From positions 1 to 64,000 of the forward strand of contig CAMEJJ010000010.1 in the NCBI GenBank assembly GCA_945919795.1: 64,000 bases of DNA, read 5' to 3'. The DNA is from an uncultured Lachnospiraceae bacterium. Lineage in GTDB: Bacteria; Bacillota; Clostridia; Lachnospirales; Lachnospiraceae. Positions 34,160-42,331 of the stretch are shown here, one piece after another (the stretch's first letter is position 1; every line of letters begins with the position of its first letter). The translations under genes and the position numbers were made by a program. The notes beneath the pieces were generated by a model. That model was not told where the DNA came from. It searched no databases and saw nothing but the letters and a program-made list of their open reading frames with translations.

Positions 34160-35182
34160 ATGGAATTATATGAAAACGACAATTTGACAGATGATGTCAT
34201 GAATGATGTTTCTTCCAACGAAGATTTGGCAGAAGAAGGAAAAGAGAAAAAAGTTGGTTTCTTTGGACGTCTAAAAGCAGGCCTTACGAAAACAAGAAAC
34301 AATATTGTTCATGGAATTGATAATGTATTCAATGGTTTTTCCAATATTGATGAGGATTTTTATGAAGAACTCGAAGAAATCTTAATCATGGGCGACATCG
34401 GAATTAATGCCACGAGTGATATTATTGAAAGACTGAAGGTTCAGGTTAAAGAGCAACACATTAAGCAGCCGTCTGAGTGCAAACAACTGTTGATTAACAG
34501 TATAAAAGAACAGATGCGTGTGGAGAATACGGCATATGATTTTGAAACAGAGCAGTCAGTTATTTTTGTAATTGGTGTAAACGGAGTTGGTAAGACGACT
34601 TCTGTTGGAAAGCTTGCCGGAAAATTAAAGGATCAGAATCGTAAAGTTTTACTTGCAGCGGCAGATACTTTCCGGGCTGCGGCAATTGAACAGTTAGAGG
34701 AATGGGCACACAGAGCAGGTGTTGATATCATCAGTGGCAGTGAGGGTGCTGATCCTTCCAGTGTGGTTTTTGATGCGGTTCATGCTGCCAAGGCTCGTCA
34801 TGCAGATGTATTGTTGTGCGATACGGCAGGACGTCTTCATAATAAAAAGAATTTGATGGAAGAATTAAAAAAGATGAACCGGATTATCGATAAAGAATTT
34901 CCGAATGCTCACCGGGAGAATCTGATTGTAGTAGATGGCACAACGGGACAGAATGCACTGAATCAGGCAAGGGAATTTGCCCAGGTTACGGATTTGACCG
35001 GTATCATTATTACCAAGCTTGACGGAACTGCGAAAGGCGGAATTGCCGTTGCCATTCAGTCGGAATTAAATGTTCCGGTAAAATATATTGGTGTCGGTGA
35101 AAGTATTGATGATTTGCAGAAGTTTGATGCGGATCAGTTTGTTGATGCTTTGTTTGATGTAAAACTTCCCACAGAGGATTGA
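34160..35182 (+). CDS. ftsY: Signal recognition particle receptor FtsY
   Basis: 340-residue SRP-family GTPase that receives ribosome-SRP complexes at the membrane. An acidic N-terminal stretch (DDVMNDVSSNEDLAEEGKEK) precedes the NG domain; G1 is GVNGVGKTTSVGKLAG, G3 DTAGRLHNKKNL and G4 TKLDGTAKGG. A good ribosome site (GGGGAGG) precedes the ATG. Follows smc by 24 bases, the usual order in Firmicutes. Confidence 0.97.
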   Translation: MELYENDNLTDDVMNDVSSNEDLAEEGKEKKVGFFGRLKAGLTKTRNNIVHGIDNVFNGFSNIDEDFYEELEEILIMGDIGINATSDIIERLKVQVKEQHIKQPSECKQLLINSIKEQMRVENTAYDFETEQSVIFVIGVNGVGKTTSVGKLAGKLKDQNRKVLLAAADTFRAAAIEQLEEWAHRAGVDIISGSEGADPSSVVFDAVHAAKARHADVLLCDTAGRLHNKKNLMEELKKMNRIIDKEFPNAHRENLIVVDGTTGQNALNQAREFAQVTDLTGIIITKLDGTAKGGIAVAIQSELNVPVKYIGVGESIDDLQKFDADQFVDALFDVKLPTED

Positions 35183-35195
35183 AAAGGTGATAAAA

Positions 35196-36419
35196 ATGAG
35201 TGATAAAATGTTGACTTTGGAAAAATTTGAAGAAGCATCCGAAAAGGTAAAGGAAGCAACTCTGCCTACCGATCTGGTTTACAGTGAATATTTCAGCAAT
35301 CAGACTGGTAATAAGGTATATTTGAAACCGGAAAACATGCAGTTTACAGGTGCCTACAAGGTAAGAGGTGCTTACTACAAAATGAGTACTTTGACAGAGG
35401 AAGAACGTCAAAAAGGCATTATTACGGCATCAGCCGGAAATCATGCACAGGGAGTTGCTTATGCCGCCAAAAAATATGGGGCAAAAGCAGTTATTGTAAT
35501 GCCTACAACAACACCTTTAATTAAAGTAAACCGGACAAAAAGCTATGGTGCAGAAGTCGTACTTTATGGAAATGTTTATGATGAAGCCTGTGAAAAAGCA
35601 CTGCAGTTAGCAAAGGATAACGGATATACTTTTATCCATCCGTTTGATGATCCGGCAGTTGCAACCGGACAGGGAAGTATTGCCATGGAAATCGTAAAAG
35701 AACTTCCTTTAGTTGATTATATTCTGGTTCCCGTAGGCGGAGGTGGACTTGCGACCGGCGTTTCCACTCTGGCAAAATTATTGAATCCCAAGATTCAGGT
35801 TATCGGTGTGGAACCGGCAGGTGCAAATTGCTTACAGGAGTCAATCAAGGCCGGAAAAGTTACCACACTTCCGACCGTTAGTACCATTGCAGACGGTACG
35901 GCGGTAAAAACGCCAGGCACCAATATTTTTCCGTATTTACAAAAAAATCTGGATGATATCATAACCGTGGAAGATGAAGAACTGGTTGTAACATTTTTAG
36001 ATATGGTTGAAAACCATAAAATGATTGTTGAAAATTCCGGTCTTTTAACGGTTGCTGCCTTAAAGCATCTGGATGTGAAAGGCAAAAAAATTGTCTGCAT
36101 TTTAAGCGGAGGAAATATGGATGTCATTACTATGTCTTCCGTTGTACAACAGGGATTAATTATGCGCGATCGTATTTTTACGGTTTCTGTACTTCTTCCC
36201 GACAGACCGGGCGAATTAACACGTGTATCCGGTATTATTGCACAGGAAAACGGTAACGTTATTAAGTTGGAGCACAACCAGTTTGTTTCCATTAATAGGA
36301 ATGCTGCCGTTGAGCTGCGGATTACCCTGGAGGCATTTGGAACTGAACATAAAGAACAAATCATGAAAGCTTTGGAGAAAAACGGTTTTTCACCCAAAGT
36401 TGTCAGAACCAATATTTAG
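35196..36419 (+). CDS. ilvA: Threonine ammonia-lyase with C-terminal ACT domain
   Basis: PLP enzyme that deaminates threonine to 2-oxobutyrate. 407 residues: the catalytic lysine is in FTGAYKVRGAYYKM, the phosphate-binding glycine loop is PVGGGGLATGVS, and the SGGNMD motif is present. Residues from about 330 form one ACT domain (FTVSVLLPDRPGELTRVSGI). This length matches the short form, which can serve biosynthesis or catabolism; ilvA versus tdcB cannot be separated from sequence alone. The ATG at 35196 has AAAAGGTGA 5 bases upstream. It lies 13 bases after ftsY. Confidence 0.9.
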   Translation: MSDKMLTLEKFEEASEKVKEATLPTDLVYSEYFSNQTGNKVYLKPENMQFTGAYKVRGAYYKMSTLTEEERQKGIITASAGNHAQGVAYAAKKYGAKAVIVMPTTTPLIKVNRTKSYGAEVVLYGNVYDEACEKALQLAKDNGYTFIHPFDDPAVATGQGSIAMEIVKELPLVDYILVPVGGGGLATGVSTLAKLLNPKIQVIGVEPAGANCLQESIKAGKVTTLPTVSTIADGTAVKTPGTNIFPYLQKNLDDIITVEDEELVVTFLDMVENHKMIVENSGLLTVAALKHLDVKGKKIVCILSGGNMDVITMSSVVQQGLIMRDRIFTVSVLLPDRPGELTRVSGIIAQENGNVIKLEHNQFVSINRNAAVELRITLEAFGTEHKEQIMKALEKNGFSPKVVRTNI

Positions 36420-36424
36420 CAAAA

Positions 36425-36456
36425 AAGGCGTGGAACTTTCTGCGCCTTGTTTTCAT
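36425..36456 (+). terminator. Weak terminator after ilvA
   Basis: AAGGCG (36425-36430) pairs with CGCCTT (36443-36448), followed by GTTTTCATTTT. The stem is short, so termination is probably partial. Confidence 0.55.
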
Positions 36457-36468
36457 TTTAATTTTTTA

Positions 36469-36616
36469 ATATGTTTTGAGAAATTTACTATTCTACTCAC
36501 ATACTGTATGACAACGTCAGCACTTAATGAGCAATTTATTGCGAATTTAGTACTGCTACGTTGTCATACAAGTGAGAACGCGTCTGTGATAGAATGGTAA
36601 ATTTCTCAAAACATAT
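36469..36616. repeat. MITE-like 148-bp near-complete hairpin
   Basis: Outer arms 36469-36495 and 36590-36616 match over 27 bp with one G-T pair (TATGTTTTGAGAAATTTAC and complement). Inner arms continue with CTCAC/GTGAG and a perfect 13-bp pair, 36505-36517 with 36558-36570. The centre holds a GCAAT/ATTGC hairpin. A 13-base insertion (36577-36589) breaks the symmetry on the right side only. There is no transposase. The possible target duplication is too short to call (TA or similar). The right arm overlaps the first codons of the next gene. Confidence 0.75.
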
Positions 36617-39038
36617 AATTGAAAAATGTAAGAAAAAGCAGGTGGAACATTTGAAAAAGATTGAAGAAATTTTAAAAGAACTGGATCAGTTATTTGCTGA
36701 CAACAAGGCAAAAGAGGCAGAAAAATTTTTGCTGGAATGTCTTACTGAGGCAGAAGAAGTTTCAGATTTATCCATGCAGTTGCAATTATATAATGAATTG
36801 ATCGGATATTACCGGGTGACATCGGAAAAAGAAAAACTGCTTCATGTGATTGATCAGGCAATGGAAATTGCAAAGAAACTGCAGCTTAATGGAACACTTC
36901 CTTATGCAACGACAGCATTGAATGCAGCGAACGGTTACCGCTCGATTGGGGATTATGAATCATCCAAGAAATTTTATAGTATCGTGGAAGAGATTTATTT
37001 AAAGCTTCTTTCTCCGGACGATATGTTGCTTGCCGGTTTATACAATAATATAAGTCTCTTGTATCAGGAGTTTTCGGATTATCAGAAAGCCATGGATTAT
37101 CTGTTAAAAGCACTGGAAATTGTCACAGCACAAAAAGCGGATTTTGAAATCGCCGTCACATATGCAAATCTTGCAAATACAGCCGTTTTGGCAAAAGAGT
37201 ATGAAAAGGCAAAAGATTATGCCGCTCAAGCCATTGCGTGTTTTGACAAGATGAAGCTTTATGATGCACATTATTGTGCAGCACTTTCGGCATTGGGAAT
37301 GTGTTTTTATGCGGATCATGTATATGAGGAAGCAGCGGCTTATTTTGAAAAAGCCATGAAAATTGTACATGATATGTTTGGTGAAAATTCGCAGTATCAG
37401 CGCTTGAAGAATAATTATGATTTGTGCAGAGAGATGATTGCAAAAAACAAGACCAAAGCTGAAGCTGGTCATGGAAAAGATGAGGAAACAAAAAAGCATT
37501 CCGGTAATGATTGTGCGGATAATAAAAAAGGTATGGAGTTGTGTAAGGCTTATTATGATACCTATGGCGCGCCTATGATTCATGAAAAGTTTTCTGATTA
37601 TGAAACAAAGATTGCGGTCGGATTGGCAGGAGAAGGTTCTGATTGTTTCGGTTATGATGATGCGATTTCAAGAGACCATGACTGGGGACCGGATTTTTGT
37701 CTCTGGCTCGATGATGAAACATATGATGAAATCGGAATGAAACTGCAGGAAGAATATGAGAAACTGCCGGATGAGTTTCAGGGATATCACAGGACTATCA
37801 GCAAAAATGGAATGGGACGTAGAGGCGTATGCAGGATTTCCGATTTTTATAAGCGGATATTAGGAGAAGAAAACTATCCTCAGATTCAGTGGGACAAGGT
37901 AGAAGATTATGCTTTGGCAACAGCTTCTAATGGTATGGTTTTTCGAGATGATGAAGGAACATTCCTCGCATTTCGAAATGAAATAAAAAAAGGTTATCCA
38001 CAGAATATCCGCTTTTTAAAACTCGCAGACGGTGTAGCAAAAGTGTGCCAGACCGGACAGTATAATTATTTCAGACTGATGGAGAGAGGAGATTCTTTTT
38101 CGGCAGACAGAATGCTTTCAGACTGTATTGGACATGCCATGAAATTGCAGCATTATATCTGTAATGTTTATCCTGTGCATGACAAGTGGTTAAAAGTTAG
38201 CACGCAGAAACTGGAAAACGGACAGCAGCTTCTGGATATTTTAAAAGATCTTTATGCATGCCTAAATAGAAATGATACGAAGGTCGTGCAGACAGTCAGA
38301 GAACTGACAAACCGGTTGGGTGATTTTTTTGCAAGAGAGCTTTATGAACATGATGATATTTCGGATATTGAGAACTATCTGGATGTGCATACTGATGAAT
38401 TGGTTGTAAAAGCAGGTTACTCTGTTCTTCCGCAAGAAAAGCTTGTAACGGAAATCGCAAAAACCGAGTTTCAAGCATTCGATAAAGTAAAAAATAAAGG
38501 CGGAAGAGCTTCGTGCCAGAATGACTGGCCGACATTTTCTGTGATGAGAAGAAGTCAGTATCTGACATGGAATCAGACAATGCTGTTACAATATATTTAT
38601 GATTTTAAGCGGGAATTATCGTTGGGACATAACCTGATTACGGAAAAATACGGCAGAATGATGGAAAGTACAGCTCCGGATGAATATGAAAACATTAAAA
38701 ATGAATTTCCACCTTTATCCGATGAAAAGAAAGCTGTGATTGAACAGATTGTCGCAATCCAGATGACGATGGCAGAAGAGTTTGCCAAGGATCACCCCAA
38801 GGTGTTTATGAATGCCAGAAGTCTTCATACGTATGAGGATAATCTAATCAACACCTCTTATGAAACATATCTTAGAGGAGAAATTAGTACGTATTCGGAC
38901 AAAATGCTTCAGTTGTATGCCCGCTATGTAGTGGACTGTTTTCAAACGCATAAAAATATCGCGCGTATGACGATGGAAAATACGGCTAAGTTGTATGGCT
39001 ATAAAGATATTGACGAATTTGAAATGTCCATAAAATAA
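36594..39038 (+). CDS. TPR / DUF4037 / DUF4125 fusion protein
   Basis: Large cytoplasmic protein (up to 814 residues). About residues 20-285 are TPR-like helical repeats (LYNELIGYYRVTSEKEKLLH, SLLYQEFSDYQKAMDYLLKA). About 310-580 match DUF4037, a nucleotidyltransferase-like domain: LAGEGSDCFGYDDAISRDHD then WGPDFCLWLDDE supplies the GSD and acidic residues. About 620-814 match DUF4125 (QNDWPTFSVMRRSQYLTWN, LHTYEDNLINTSYETYLRGE). Function unknown; nucleotide or aminoglycoside-type transfer is possible. The start is uncertain: ATG 36594 has no clear ribosome site and lies in the hairpin arm; TTG 36651 has AGGTGG 5 bases upstream and is likely the native start. Confidence 0.78.
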   Translation: MVNFSKHIIEKCKKKQVEHLKKIEEILKELDQLFADNKAKEAEKFLLECLTEAEEVSDLSMQLQLYNELIGYYRVTSEKEKLLHVIDQAMEIAKKLQLNGTLPYATTALNAANGYRSIGDYESSKKFYSIVEEIYLKLLSPDDMLLAGLYNNISLLYQEFSDYQKAMDYLLKALEIVTAQKADFEIAVTYANLANTAVLAKEYEKAKDYAAQAIACFDKMKLYDAHYCAALSALGMCFYADHVYEEAAAYFEKAMKIVHDMFGENSQYQRLKNNYDLCREMIAKNKTKAEAGHGKDEETKKHSGNDCADNKKGMELCKAYYDTYGAPMIHEKFSDYETKIAVGLAGEGSDCFGYDDAISRDHDWGPDFCLWLDDETYDEIGMKLQEEYEKLPDEFQGYHRTISKNGMGRRGVCRISDFYKRILGEENYPQIQWDKVEDYALATASNGMVFRDDEGTFLAFRNEIKKGYPQNIRFLKLADGVAKVCQTGQYNYFRLMERGDSFSADRMLSDCIGHAMKLQHYICNVYPVHDKWLKVSTQKLENGQQLLDILKDLYACLNRNDTKVVQTVRELTNRLGDFFARELYEHDDISDIENYLDVHTDELVVKAGYSVLPQEKLVTEIAKTEFQAFDKVKNKGGRASCQNDWPTFSVMRRSQYLTWNQTMLLQYIYDFKRELSLGHNLITEKYGRMMESTAPDEYENIKNEFPPLSDEKKAVIEQIVAIQMTMAEEFAKDHPKVFMNARSLHTYEDNLINTSYETYLRGEISTYSDKMLQLYARYVVDCFQTHKNIARMTMENTAKLYGYKDIDEFEMSIK

Positions 39039-39117
39039 GTGCTCGTATTCATGGGCTGAGACAATTTCTATGTTGGCTCTGTTTATATCATTCTTTGAAA
39101 GAATAAGTTGCCTATTG

Positions 39118-39191
39118 CTAATTATTAATGATACCAACGGATTGCTACGCACCATGTGCTCTCGCAATCCGTTGGTATCATTATAATTAGA
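39118..39191. repeat. Long perfect hairpin downstream of the TPR fusion gene
   Basis: Arms 39127-39145 and 39164-39182 are a perfect 19-bp inverted repeat (GATACCAACGGATTGC core). Pairing continues outward through TAATTAT with one bulged base, and the 18-base loop contains GCAC CAT GTGC. No T-run follows, so it is not a standard terminator. It accounts for the middle of this 278-base gap. The remainder is AT-rich, with the promoter region of the next gene at its right end. Confidence 0.75.
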
Positions 39192-39254
39192 TAAATATGT
39201 ATAATTTGCATTGATTTATCTATGAAATACCGCTATTTTTAGTCAAATGATACA

Positions 39255-39283
39255 TTGTCGATTTTAGTTGACAAAGATATAAT
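39255..39283 (+). promoter_or_regulatory. Probable promoter of the SCP2 gene
   Basis: TTGTCG at 39255-39260, 17-base spacer, TATAAT at 39278-39283, about 34 bases before the start codon. A TTGACA at 39268 overlaps it but has no good -10 partner. Confidence 0.6.
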
Positions 39284-39316
39284 TATGTTTGTAAAGGATA
39301 AAAGGAGGAACACACC

Positions 39317-39856
39317 ATGACCTATGAAGAAATTGTAGCATATACAAAAAAGAAAGTAGCAGCAGCTAACTTTAAATCATATAAAGGACATCTGGCTGCA
39401 CAGGTAAATATTACCGGTGAAGGTGAAGGCGCTTTTTATATCGAATTAAATGATGCTACTGCAGCAGTTGAACCTTATGAATACTATGACAGAGATGTAA
39501 TCTTAGTATCTAATGCAGATGTATTTATTGCTATTCTCGATGGTAAGAAAGCAGCTCAGGATGCCGTAGCCGCTGGAGAATTAAAGCTTGTAGGAAATGT
39601 TGAAAAAGCTTTGGAACTTGCAGAAGCATTTAAGAAAAAAGCACCTGCAAAGAAAGCAGAAGCAAAACCCGCAGCAAAGAAAGCAGCACCTGCAAAGAAA
39701 GCAGAAGCAAAACCCGCAGCAAAGAAAGCAGCACCTGCAAAGAAAGCTGAAGAAAAACCGGTTGTTGCTAAAACAGCTGAAAAAGCTACAGCAGATACAA
39801 AGAAAAGTGCAGTTGCAACAGCAAAGAAAAATGTTGCTAAAAAAGTAACAAAATAG
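39317..39856 (+). CDS. SCP2-like protein with a Lys/Ala/Pro-rich tail
   Basis: 179 residues. Residues 1 to about 105 resemble the SCP2 sterol-carrier fold (AAQVNITGEGEGAFYIELND, VILVSNADVFIAILDGKKAA), a hydrophobic-ligand-binding fold. From about 107 the chain is almost only Lys, Ala, Pro and Glu, with a 15-residue unit APAKKAEAKPAAKKA repeated perfectly, encoded by 45-bp DNA repeats at 39641-39685 and 39686-39730 and a partial third. The tail resembles histone H1 and could bind DNA or RNA. AAAGGAGG lies before the ATG. Followed by a strong terminator: a single-gene unit. Confidence 0.85.
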   Translation: MTYEEIVAYTKKKVAAANFKSYKGHLAAQVNITGEGEGAFYIELNDATAAVEPYEYYDRDVILVSNADVFIAILDGKKAAQDAVAAGELKLVGNVEKALELAEAFKKKAPAKKAEAKPAAKKAAPAKKAEAKPAAKKAAPAKKAEEKPVVAKTAEKATADTKKSAVATAKKNVAKKVTK

Positions 39857-39883
39857 TATTGAAATAGATTTTATTTGATGGAA

Positions 39884-39914
39884 AGTCGGTCGAAACAATT
39901 CGACCGATTTTTTT
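39884..39914 (+). terminator. Terminator after the SCP2 gene
   Basis: TCGGTCGAA (39886-39894) and TTCGACCGA (39899-39907) with an ACAA loop, followed by a run of seven T. Confidence 0.92.
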
Positions 39915-40007
39915 GTTTTTAGAATCTTTCTGACGGCATTTGAAGTACATTTTTGCGATGGATGTTTAAGAATAGCGAAAGGGAAAATAAAATGCGATAA
40001 GTGTGTC

Positions 40008-40037
40008 TTGAATCGTAAAATGACAGTTTGCTATAAT
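40008..40037 (+). promoter_or_regulatory. Extended -10 promoter of the Spo0A-like gene
   Basis: TTGAAT at 40008-40013, 18-base spacer, TATAAT at 40032-40037 preceded by TGC, which gives an extended -10 element. Confidence 0.75.
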
Positions 40038-40065
40038 TCATGTCATAAGAATGGAGGGATTGAAA

Positions 40066-40584
40066 ATGGAACAACGAAATGTTGTTACAACGAAAGATGA
40101 TGCGGGTGTTTATCAGATGCTCCAGAATTTACTTAAACAGGATAAAGAATTCCAAATCATGATTACAGTTCCGGCCACAGGAAAAGAGGAAGATGTTCAG
40201 GTTGTCTCAACGAGCAATGTCGTACCCGTAAAAAGGGATCTTGAAAAAGATGTGACAGAGATGATTCATGAACTCGGAGTACCTGCACATATCAAAGGTT
40301 ATCAATATTTGCGGGAGGCAATTATGATGTCTGTAGAAGATATGGATATGTTAAATTCCATTACAAAAATATTATATCCTTCAATTGCGAAGAAATTCGA
40401 TACGACACCAAGCCGTGTGGAAAGAGCAATCAGACATGCAATCGAGGTTGCGTGGAGCAGAGGAAAAATGGAAACGTTGGATGCACTTTTCGGTTATACA
40501 ATCAACACCGGAAAAGGAAAACCGACCAATTCCGAATTTATTGCATTGATTGCCGATAAAATCAGATTATTGTACCGTGATTAA
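40066..40584 (+). CDS. Spo0A C-terminal-domain protein without receiver domain
   Basis: 172 residues. Residues from about 62 to the end closely match the Spo0A DNA-binding effector domain: [20 protein letters not shown] contains the recognition helix, followed by [19 protein letters not shown]. Ahead of it there is only a short N-terminal part ([19 protein letters not shown]), not a CheY-like receiver with its phosphorylated Asp. It should therefore bind 0A-box-like DNA without phosphorelay control. Its N-terminal segment could dimerise or bind a ligand. ATG 40066 has GGAGGG 7 bases upstream. Monocistronic, with its own promoter. True Spo0A may lie elsewhere in the genome. Confidence 0.88.
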   Translation: MEQRNVVTTKDDAGVYQMLQNLLKQDKEFQIMITVPATGKEEDVQVVSTSNVVPVKRDLEKDVTEMIHELGVPAHIKGYQYLREAIMMSVEDMDMLNSITKILYPSIAKKFDTTPSRVERAIRHAIEVAWSRGKMETLDALFGYTINTGKGKPTNSEFIALIADKIRLLYRD

Positions 40585-40612
40585 GTAAAGAAAGTGATGT
40601 TTTCTTTTACTT
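40583..40612 (+). terminator. Weak terminator overlapping the Spo0A-like stop codon
   Basis: AAGTAAAGAAA pairs with TTTCTTTTACTT with one bulge, followed by ATATCTTTT. AT-only stem, so of limited strength. Confidence 0.4.
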
Positions 40613-40643
40613 ATATCTTTTGATGATATCTTAAAATTGCTAC

Positions 40644-40672
40644 TTTAAAATTAGCCGTTTGCGTGTTATACT
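40644..40672 (+). promoter_or_regulatory. Promoter of glgA
   Basis: TATACT at 40667-40672 preceded by TGT (extended -10), with a weak TTTAAA at 40644-40649 and a 17-base spacer. Confidence 0.6.
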
Positions 40673-40729
40673 TACATTGTGTGTTTTGACATATTTTGAG
40701 GTATTTTAGCAGACTAACGGAGGTATACA

Positions 40730-42175
40730 ATGAAAAATATACTGTTTGTAGCATCAGAAGGGGTTCCCTTTATTAAAACCGGCGGTTTGGCCGATGTTGT
40801 CGGTTCACTGCCTAAATGTATTGATAAACGATACTTTGATATCAGGGTTGTGCTTCCCAAATATTCTTGTATCAGACAGGATTTAAAGGATAAAATGAAA
40901 TATAGAACACATTTCTATATGGATTATAATTGGAGGAGTGAATACGTCGGTGTTCTGGAAGCTAAGGTAGATGGTATTACATATTATTTTATTGACAACG
41001 AGTCCATGTTTTCCGGCTACAAGATTTACAGCGACAATGTTCTGGATGAAATTACGAAATTTGCGTTCTTTGATAAAGCAGCATTATCTGCTTTGCCATT
41101 GATTGGTTTCAGACCGGATATCATTCACTGTCACGACTGGCAGACCGGCCTGGTTCCTGTATATCTGAAAGAACGTTTTCAGGGAAATGAATTTTTCCGC
41201 GGGATTAAGACGATTATGACGATTCACAACTTGAAATTTCAGGGAAAATGGAATGTAAAAGATGTGAAGAATATTACCGGTCTCCCGGATTATTTCTTTA
41301 CCCCCGATAAATTGGAAGCATATAAAGATGCGAATCTGTTAAAAGGTGGTCTTGTGTATGCGGATGCAATCACAACGGTTTCACCGACATATGCGGAAGA
41401 AATTAAAACACCGTTTTATGGAGAAGGGCTTGACGGACTGTTAAATGCCAGAGCTAATTCTCTTCGTGGAATTCTGAATGGTATTGACTATGAGGACTTC
41501 AACCCGACAACGGATAAAAATATCGTAGCTCCTTATGATATTAAGAATTTCCGCAAAGAAAAAGTGAAAAATAAGAGAGCACTTCAGGAAGAGCTTGGTC
41601 TTGATGTGGATGACAAGAAGTTTATGATTGGTATTGTTTCCCGTTTGACAGATCAAAAGGGCTTTGACCTGATTGCATATATTATGGATGAGCTTTGCCA
41701 GGAGGATGTGCAGATTGTTGTTCTGGGTACGGGGGAAGAGCGCTATGAAAATATGTTCCGTCATTTTGACTGGAAGTATAACAAAAAGGTATCGGCAAAT
41801 ATTTATTATTCAGATGCTTTGTCGCACAAGATTTATGCTGCATCCGATGCATTTTTAATGCCGTCTTTATTTGAGCCATGCGGATTAAGTCAGTTAATGT
41901 CATTGCGTTACGGTACGGTACCGATTGTTAGAGAAACCGGTGGATTAAAAGATACCGTGCAGGCTTACAATGAATATGAAAGCACCGGAACAGGCTTTAG
42001 CTTTAAAAATTATAATGCACATGAGATGCTTGCAACCATTCGTTATGCGAAGTATATTTTCTATCAGAAAAAGCGTGAGTGGAATAAGATGGTTGACAGA
42101 GCCATGGCTGCTGATTTTTCATGGAATGTATCAGCAAGAAGTTATCAGGAAATGTATGACTGGTTGATTGGCTGA
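40730..42175 (+). CDS. glgA: Glycogen synthase (GT5, ADP-glucose type)
   Basis: 481-residue GT-B glycosyltransferase that elongates alpha-1,4-glucan from ADP-glucose. The N-terminal KTGGLADVVGSLPK motif binds ADP-glucose; other GT5 segments are HCHDWQTGLVPVYL, TIHNLKFQG and the C-terminal PSLFEPCGLSQLMSLRYGT with the conserved Glu. Length is normal. No glgC or glgB lies adjacent, so the pathway genes are dispersed. Monocistronic between its own promoter and terminator. Confidence 0.96.
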   Translation: MKNILFVASEGVPFIKTGGLADVVGSLPKCIDKRYFDIRVVLPKYSCIRQDLKDKMKYRTHFYMDYNWRSEYVGVLEAKVDGITYYFIDNESMFSGYKIYSDNVLDEITKFAFFDKAALSALPLIGFRPDIIHCHDWQTGLVPVYLKERFQGNEFFRGIKTIMTIHNLKFQGKWNVKDVKNITGLPDYFFTPDKLEAYKDANLLKGGLVYADAITTVSPTYAEEIKTPFYGEGLDGLLNARANSLRGILNGIDYEDFNPTTDKNIVAPYDIKNFRKEKVKNKRALQEELGLDVDDKKFMIGIVSRLTDQKGFDLIAYIMDELCQEDVQIVVLGTGEERYENMFRHFDWKYNKKVSANIYYSDALSHKIYAASDAFLMPSLFEPCGLSQLMSLRYGTVPIVRETGGLKDTVQAYNEYESTGTGFSFKNYNAHEMLATIRYAKYIFYQKKREWNKMVDRAMAADFSWNVSARSYQEMYDWLIG

Positions 42176-42194
42176 GCAAATAAATAAAAACAAT

Positions 42195-42236
42195 AAAAGC
42201 TCGTCTTTGTGATTGCACAGTAAGACGAGCTTTTTA
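42195..42236 (+). terminator. Terminator after glgA
   Basis: Perfect 13-bp arms at 42195-42207 (AAAAGCTCGTCTT) and 42222-42234, ending in a T-run. Confidence 0.9.
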
Positions 42237-42331
42237 TATGTTTTGTGTTATTTTTCCTGACAAGGAGTGGAATTAGGGGTATATGTATCAATGAAACATA
42301 TATCTCGGATAATGTAATGTGAGGATTATAT

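Noticed and set aside
35795-36412. Minus-strand ORF of 205 codons inside ilvA
   Set aside because: Antisense shadow; Ser/Thr/Ile-rich composition reflects the sense codons.
36400-36600. Small ORF of 66 codons spanning the ilvA end and the hairpin
   Set aside because: It overlaps the ilvA stop, runs through the inverted repeat, and has no ribosome site or family resemblance.
39597-39848. Gln/Lys-rich ORF of 83 codons in the SCP2 tail
   Set aside because: Out-of-frame reading of the 45-bp repeats that encode the Lys/Ala/Pro tail.
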